The translations under genes were made by a program, and so were the position numbers. The notes under the pieces were generated by a model. The model did no database searches. It was given only the letters and a program-made list of their open reading frames with translations, and was not told where the DNA came from. DNA of 8,184 nucleotides, from contig JAKCEC010000052.1 of the NCBI GenBank assembly GCA_021841725.1, forward strand, positions 1-8,184, given 5' to 3'. Every line of letters starts with the position of its first letter. Position 1 is the stretch's first letter. This stretch comes from Actinomycetes bacterium (GTDB lineage Bacteria > Actinomycetota > Acidimicrobiia > Acidimicrobiales > RAAP-2). Shown piece after piece: positions 4,433 through 8,184 of the stretch.

Positions 4433-6268
4433 TCAGAGCGCGCCGCGGTCCGACCAGACCTCGATGTCCTCGCGCGCCAGCGTCACGTCACAGGATTCCC
4501 CGACCACGAATCCCTTGGCGTTATCACGTCGCGCGCGCAGTTCCAGGTCGCCGTCGAGTCGGACGTAGAGGTCCACGGCGACGCCCACGTCCGCGAGGTC
4601 CTCCAGCGTGGCCGTGACGACGACGCCCGCGCGATCGAGCGGCGCCGGGGGTACGGCCCGACGCACCGTGACCCGCTCGGGCCGGATGGACCAGAGCACC
4701 GGCGTGCCCGCGTCAAGCCCGCCCACGTCGGCGTCCAGGCGGGTGCCGCCGGGGGTGACCACGCCGTCGCCGGTCACGCGACCCTGGTGCAGGTTGGCGA
4801 CGCCCAAGAGTCGCGCGACGTCGCGCGACGCCGGTCGCGCGAAGAGGTGACGGGTGAGGTCGGCCTGGAGGAGTCGTCCGTCGTCGATGACGAGGATCTC
4901 CTGGGCCAGGTACGCCGCCTCTTCGGGGTCGTGGGTCACGATGAGGGTGGCCAGACCGGTCTCGCGCTGCAGTTGGCGCAGCTCGCGTTGCAGGTCGCGG
5001 CGAATGGGCATGTCGAGGGCGGAGAAGGGTTCGTCCAACAGGAGGATCTCGGGCGAGGAGCACAGCGCTTGGGCGAGCGCCACCCGCTGGCGTTGTCCCC
5101 CGGAGAGTTCCGAGGGGTAGCGGTCCTCGAGTCCCTCGAGTCGCAGGTGGGTGAGCCAGTAGCGCGCGACACCCGCTCGGGCGTTCGTGGGGAACATCAG
5201 GTTGCGCCAGACCGTGAGGTGGGTGAACAGCGTGAACCCCTGGGCGACGTAGCCGACCCGCCGCCGCTCGGGACGGCGCGCGCTGACGTCGTCCTCGCCG
5301 AAGGTCACGGTCCCCACGGCGGAACCGTAGAGGCCCGCGAGCGCGCGCACGAGCACGGATTTCCCCGCGCCCGACGGTCCGAGGACGGCCAGGTTGTCGT
5401 GGTGGGCCGCGTGGCGCAGCCGTAGCTCGAATTCCCCGCGGCGAACGGCGACGTCGACGTCGAGGCGCGCCGAGCGGGTGAGCGACGGTTGCTCCGGGGT
5501 GATCGTCGCCACGTTCCCGTGACGCCGGTGGGGCCCGCGCGCGCGACTGGCCAGCACCACCGCGGCGGCGACGCCGAGGGCGAGCATGGTGGGGGCGAGC
5601 GTCGGGGCGAGGCCGCGCGCCATGAACTCATTGACGGTGTAGATGGGCAGGGACGCCGGGTTGTAGGCGAGGATGGTGACCGCGCCGTATTCGCCGAAGG
5701 CCCGCAACCAGGTCATGGTCATGCCGGCGCGGATCTCGGGTCCGGCCGAGGGGAGCGCCACCCGCGTGAACCGCGAGAACTCGGAGTGGCCCAGGGTCGC
5801 GGCCACCTCGAGCAGGGCGGGATCGATGCTCGCGAAGGCGGCGCGCGCTGACAGGATCAAGAACGGCGCGGAACTGAACGTCATGGCGATGATGATGCCG
5901 ACCACCGAGTTCGTTAGCTGGCCGTGGAACTGGCGGCCGAGGAAACTGTAGGGACCGACCAGGTACACGACGACGATGCCCCCCATGACCGGGGGCAGCG
6001 CCAGTGGTAGGGTCACCGCCACCTCGACGGCACGCGCGAACGCGCCGCGCGACCGTCCGAGCACGTAGGCCAGGGGAATGCCCGTGACGCAGGTGATCGC
6101 CAGCGTCACCGTCGCGCTGAGCAGGGAGATCAGCAGTGACGGGAACAGGCCGGCGACGTGAAATCCCCGTTCGGGGGCGCGCGCGAAGCGCACGGCGAAC
6201 AGCACGAGAGGCGCGAGCAGGTAGACGACCAGCAGTGCGCCCAGCCAGCGCAGGGCGTGTCGCGCCAC
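4433..6268 (-). CDS. modBC: Fused molybdate/tungstate ABC transporter permease-ATPase (ModB-ModC)
   Basis: A 611-residue fusion of the membrane and ATPase subunits of a molybdate-type importer. Residues 1-245 are a ModB-like permease with about six hydrophobic segments (roughly 7-29, 44-70, 84-105, 121-146, 185-202, 224-241) and the cytoplasmic EAA loop EVAATLGHSEFSRFTRVALP (154-173). Residues 265-485 are the ATPase: Walker A GPSGAGKS (297-304), Q-loop Gln343, signature LSGGQ (388-392), Walker B ILLLDEP (408-414) and switch His446. Residues 490-605 form a TOBE-like regulatory region. All catalytic motifs are intact. Starting at GTG 6268, it lies 8 nt after the modA stop in the same operon. 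Having one permease and one ATPase on each chain means a homodimer would make the whole translocator. A TOBE region suggests inhibition by bound oxyanion, as in some ModC proteins; this is inferred. Molybdate versus tungstate cannot be told from sequence. Confidence 0.93.
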   Translation of the reverse strand: MARHALRWLGALLVVYLLAPLVLFAVRFARAPERGFHVAGLFPSLLISLLSATVTLAITCVTGIPLAYVLGRSRGAFARAVEVAVTLPLALPPVMGGIVVVYLVGPYSFLGRQFHGQLTNSVVGIIIAMTFSSAPFLILSARAAFASIDPALLEVAATLGHSEFSRFTRVALPSAGPEIRAGMTMTWLRAFGEYGAVTILAYNPASLPIYTVNEFMARGLAPTLAPTMLALGVAAAVVLASRARGPHRRHGNVATITPEQPSLTRSARLDVDVAVRRGEFELRLRHAAHHDNLAVLGPSGAGKSVLVRALAGLYGSAVGTVTFGEDDVSARRPERRRVGYVAQGFTLFTHLTVWRNLMFPTNARAGVARYWLTHLRLEGLEDRYPSELSGGQRQRVALAQALCSSPEILLLDEPFSALDMPIRRDLQRELRQLQRETGLATLIVTHDPEEAAYLAQEILVIDDGRLLQADLTRHLFARPASRDVARLLGVANLHQGRVTGDGVVTPGGTRLDADVGGLDAGTPVLWSIRPERVTVRRAVPPAPLDRAGVVVTATLEDLADVGVAVDLYVRLDGDLELRARRDNAKGFVVGESCDVTLAREDIEVWSDRGAL

Positions 6269-6276
6269 CGCGGACC

Positions 6277-7137
6277 CTACGTCGGTGCGGGGACGAATCG
6301 CGGAGCGACGGGAACGACGCCCCGGCGCACCAGGAGTGACGTCGCCGCTCGCGTGAAGAGCCAGTGCAGAAAGGCGGCTGCGGCGCCGGGGTCGGGCGCG
6401 CCCCTCAGGAGGGCCACGGTGAAGTGCGCGTTGAGATTACGGGTACCGGTGAGGGCGACGTAGGGCAGCTGCGCCGCGTCGGCGGAGACGGCGTACATGA
6501 AGGCCGCGTCGAGTTGACCGGCCTGCAAGAGCCCGGGGATCGCCTGTTCGGTGTAGACGTCGCGGGTGACGCGCGCCAGGGCCAGGAGGGAGGGCATGTC
6601 GTAGGCGTAACCGAGGCCCCGGAGGGCGTCGAGGTCGAGGACGCCCCCCGGATCGACCGCGGGATCGGTGCGGCCGAGTTCGAAGCCGGCCGCGCTCACG
6701 ACGTCGTACCAGGGTCGCCGCCGCAGGGCCGCGGCGAACCGCGACCCCCGGTAGTAGGCCAGCACCACCGGTGAGGTGCCGACGTCGGTGTAGCCGTCGA
6801 TCCATCGACCGTGGGCGGCCCCCTCCAGCGAGCGGTCGTCGCCCGTCGAGGCGCTGATGAAGACGTCGCCCTGCAGCGTCTGCGACGTGACGCCGTGGGC
6901 GATCGCCGAGGAGCCCATCGACGTGTTCACCAACCGGTACCCGGTGTCGTGCGTGAAGGCGGCGCCCAGGAGCACCATGACGTTGGACCACGAACCCGCC
7001 GAGAGGACGCGTACGGTACCCGACGGTCTCGTCGCGGCCGTCGCGGGAAGGGTCGCCACCGTGGCGGCGCCGGCGAGCACGACGGCGGCGATCACCAGGG
7101 TGCCGCGACGACCGTGTCGCGCGATACCACGAGTCAT
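6277..7137 (-). CDS. modA: Molybdate/tungstate-binding periplasmic-type protein (WtpA/ModA-like)
   Basis: A 286-residue secreted solute-binding protein for the adjacent ModBC transporter. The N-terminus has basic residues (MTRGIARHGRRG), a hydrophobic core (about 13-30) and a likely signal-peptidase site near PATAA (31-35). There is no Cys, so it is not a lipoprotein. The mature start VRVLSAGSWSNVM (42-54) resembles the AGSL-type opening of the family, and GRTDPAVDPGG (155-165) resembles the GRxDPxxDPxG motif I associate with the WtpA/archaeal ModA branch, which binds tungstate and molybdate. Further on are FMYAVSAD (213-220) and VPVAPRF near the end. It precedes modBC by 8 nt. The ATG at 7137 has a good Shine-Dalgarno (GAAGGGGA) about 5 nt upstream. 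The symbol modA is by role; wtpA would be equally defensible. Confidence 0.85.
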   Translation of the reverse strand: MTRGIARHGRRGTLVIAAVVLAGAATVATLPATAATRPSGTVRVLSAGSWSNVMVLLGAAFTHDTGYRLVNTSMGSSAIAHGVTSQTLQGDVFISASTGDDRSLEGAAHGRWIDGYTDVGTSPVVLAYYRGSRFAAALRRRPWYDVVSAAGFELGRTDPAVDPGGVLDLDALRGLGYAYDMPSLLALARVTRDVYTEQAIPGLLQAGQLDAAFMYAVSADAAQLPYVALTGTRNLNAHFTVALLRGAPDPGAAAAFLHWLFTRAATSLLVRRGVVPVAPRFVPAPT

Positions 7138-7149
7138 AACGGTCCCCTT

Positions 7150-7159
7150 CGCATATGCG
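7150..7159. promoter_or_regulatory. Perfect 10-bp palindrome CGCATATGCG in the modA leader
   Basis: The palindrome lies between the predicted modA transcription start (near 7170) and the Shine-Dalgarno, where a bound repressor would block elongation. Its AT core stands out from the surroundings. It does not match the E. coli ModE site closely. A second, imperfect dyad (CATT...AATG, 7184-7200) lies just upstream of the -10 box. Confidence 0.35.
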
Positions 7160-7176
7160 GGCGTGGAATTCGTTTT

Positions 7177-7182
7177 ACCCTA
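7177..7182 (-). promoter_or_regulatory. Candidate -10 box of the modA-modBC operon
   Basis: On the minus strand this reads TAGGGT, identical to the moaE -10 box. It lies 39 nt before the modA ATG, so this mRNA has a leader of about 30 nt with a Shine-Dalgarno. The surroundings (7161-7200) are unusually AT-rich for the window. A canonical -35 is not evident. Confidence 0.5.
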
Positions 7183-7252
7183 GCATTTACAGGTTTAATG
7201 TGTTGGGGTCCTGGTAATTCTCCACGCCGAGTATTCCCGCGACGCCGCTCGT

Positions 7253-7310
7253 CGCCGCGGGGGTTGCGGCGCGGTCGCCCCGGTGCGACGCGACCACGCC
7301 AGGGCTGGCG
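7253..7310. repeat. Small inverted repeats upstream of moaE
   Basis: Two short dyads lie in the 196-bp modA-moaE gap: CGCCGC/GCGGCG (7253-7258 with 7266-7271, 7-nt loop) and CGCCA/TGGCG (7297-7301 with 7306-7310, 4-nt loop). The second lies just ahead of the moaE -10 box, where a -35 would be expected, so it is a possible operator. Neither is strong. Nothing else is apparent in the rest of this gap. Confidence 0.25.
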
Positions 7311-7321
7311 ACGATTACTTA

Positions 7322-7327
7322 TAGGGT
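7322..7327 (+). promoter_or_regulatory. -10 box of moaE, leaderless arrangement
   Basis: TAGGGT, within TTATAGGGT, is followed by 6 nt and GTG 7334. This suggests transcription starting at the start codon. No ribosome binding site fits in the space, which agrees with a leaderless message. Confidence 0.55.
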
Positions 7328-7333
7328 GAGGGC

Positions 7334-7798
7334 GTGAACGCCGAGCACGGTCGAGAGTGGGTCCTGGTGACGGAGTCGTCCTTGGAACCGGCGGCGCTGA
7401 CGGCGTGGGTGACGCGACCCGACTGCGGGGCGGTCGTGACCTTTTGCGGGACGGCGCGCAACAGCTCGGGCGTCGGTCACGTCATTGAGTCCCTGGAGTA
7501 CGAGACGAGCGTCGACCTCGCCCAGGACCGCATCGCGCGGGTGATCGCGCGGGCGCGTTCGCGCTGGCCCGACCTCGGCGCCGTCGCGATCCATCATCGG
7601 GTGGGCGTGGTGCGACTGGAGGAACCCGCGGTCGTGATCGCGGTCGCCTCGCCGCACCGGGGGACGGCCTACGACGCGTCGCGGTTCTGCATCGACGCCG
7701 TCAAGTCGTGCGTACCCATGTGGAAGCGCGAGACCTGGGCCGGCGGTTCGGCGTGGAGCGAGGACGCCCAGGACCTCCTCGACGTGTCCGAACTATGA
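7334..7798 (+). CDS. moaE: Molybdopterin synthase large subunit MoaE
   Basis: MoaE is the catalytic subunit of molybdopterin synthase; it adds two sulfurs, delivered by the MoaD thiocarboxylate, to cyclic pyranopterin monophosphate. The 154-residue protein matches the family length. Visible motifs are GAVVTFCGTARNSSG (32-46), ESLEYE (52-57), IHHRVG (86-91), VIAVASPHRGTAYDA (101-115) and DAVKSCVPMWKRE (121-133). Lys124 and Lys131 have the 7-residue spacing of the E. coli active-site lysines (Lys119 and Lys126). The enzyme therefore looks competent. No moaD lies beside it; the only GG-tailed carrier in the window is at 3018-3314. The GTG start is set by the -10 box 6 nt upstream. The stop TGA overlaps an ATG (ATGA) that opens a short linking frame to moeA. 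Confidence 0.94.
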   Translation: MNAEHGREWVLVTESSLEPAALTAWVTRPDCGAVVTFCGTARNSSGVGHVIESLEYETSVDLAQDRIARVIARARSRWPDLGAVAIHHRVGVVRLEEPAVVIAVASPHRGTAYDASRFCIDAVKSCVPMWKRETWAGGSAWSEDAQDLLDVSEL

Positions 7799-7842
7799 GG
7801 CGACGACCGCGCGCGTCGGGGGGCGACGCGATCCCCTCGTGA
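7795..7842 (+). other. 15-codon ORF linking moaE to moeA (possible translational relay)
   Basis: An ATG at 7795 overlaps the moaE stop (ATGA). Its frame encodes MRRRPRASGGDAIPS and ends in a TGA at 7840-7842 that overlaps the moeA GTG (GTGA). A ribosome ending moaE could reinitiate, read the short frame and stop on the moeA start. The moeA start lacks a well-placed Shine-Dalgarno; the nearest G-run is about 16 nt away. This may be coincidence; the peptide itself is unlikely to matter. Confidence 0.35.
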
Positions 7843-8184
7843 TCGAACTGTCCGACGCCCAGGCCTTCGTGCACTCGCGGATCAGCGTGCTCGAACCCGA
7901 GGAGTACGCCGTGGCGCGTGCGCGGGGCTGCGTGATCGCGGCTACGGTCCGGGCACGAGAGGCCGTCCCGGGGTTCGCCAATTCGTCCATGGACGGATTC
8001 GCCCTACGCGCGAGGGACACGGTCGAGGGCGGGGCCCGACTGCGCGTCGTCGACTCGTTGCGCGCGGGCGAGGTCTCCTCGGTCGTCGTGGGTGCGGGGC
8101 AGGCCGTACGCATCATGACGGGCGCTGCGCTCCCGGAAGGCGCGGACTGCGTCTGCATGATCGAGGAGGCGACCGTCGAGGGGT
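7839..8184 (+). CDS. moeA: Molybdopterin molybdenumtransferase MoeA, N-terminal part (cut by right edge)
   Basis: MoeA inserts molybdate into adenylated molybdopterin in the last common step of Moco synthesis. The first 115 codons are present. They begin VIELSDAQAF, with the hallmark PGFANSSMDGFAL, then RARDT, and near the edge AVRIMTGAALPEGADCV followed by IEEA; these are the conserved blocks of the MoeA N-terminal domains. The C-terminal catalytic (MoCF/MogA-like) domain lies beyond the window. GTG 7839 is the first possible start in this frame after the moaE stop; no ATG, GTG or TTG lies earlier. It starts 40 nt after moaE ends, so the two form an operon. Molybdate versus tungstate preference cannot be judged from this fragment. 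Confidence 0.93.
   Translation, partial: MIELSDAQAFVHSRISVLEPEEYAVARARGCVIAATVRAREAVPGFANSSMDGFALRARDTVEGGARLRVVDSLRAGEVSSVVVGAGQAVRIMTGAALPEGADCVCMIEEATVEG

Noticed and set aside
7138..7333. A molybdenum cofactor riboswitch in front of modA or moaE
   Set aside because: The predicted modA leader is only about 30 nt and moaE looks leaderless, so neither transcript has room for the large multi-stem aptamer; I see no matching set of stems.

Overview
The window comes from a high-GC bacterium (roughly 70% G+C by eye, coding third positions almost all G or C). It is most likely an actinomycete-type organism. Several start codons sit 6-7 nt behind a TANNNT -10 box, the pattern of leaderless mRNAs common in Actinomycetota, and the HTH-TOBE regulator and fused ModBC are types I associate with that phylum. 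Acidimicrobiia is a guess only. The DNA is almost fully coding; the longest intergenic stretch is 196 bp. I see no tRNA, rRNA, CRISPR array or insertion sequence.

Nearly every gene belongs to molybdenum cofactor (Moco) biosynthesis or molybdate uptake. From left to right: a possible partial ORF leaving the left edge (1-65, minus); moaC (88-603, minus), divergent from moaA (712-1824, plus); a cytoplasmic BNR/Asp-box beta-propeller (1906-3021, plus), whose stop overlaps the start of a MoaD/ThiS-like ubiquitin-fold protein ending in Gly-Gly (3018-3314, plus); a PNPOx-like split-barrel flavoprotein (3284-3874, minus), convergent with and overlapping the MoaD-like gene; an HTH + TOBE molybdate-responsive regulator (3970-4371, plus); a fused ModB-ModC permease-ATPase (4433-6268, minus) downstream of a WtpA/ModA-like binding protein (6277-7137, minus); moaE (7334-7798, plus); and the N-terminal part of moeA (7839 to the right edge, plus).

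Read as a pathway, ModA and ModBC import molybdate (or tungstate). MoaA and MoaC convert GTP to cyclic pyranopterin monophosphate. MoaE, with a MoaD-type sulfur carrier, makes molybdopterin, and MoeA inserts the metal. The HTH-TOBE protein is a plausible oxyanion sensor for the locus.

The unusual points are these. (1) The MoaC keeps the family scaffold but lacks the residues aligned with E. coli Lys51, Asp128 and Lys131, so its cyclase function is doubtful although the neighbouring MoaA looks intact. (2) The only sulfur-carrier candidate here is translationally coupled to a beta-propeller of unknown function instead of to moaE. (3) Four genes share a TANNNT-N6/7-start leaderless layout, and a near-perfect 16-bp palindrome lies exactly over the flavoprotein promoter. 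(4) moaE and moeA are linked by a 15-codon ORF that overlaps the stop of one and the start of the other.
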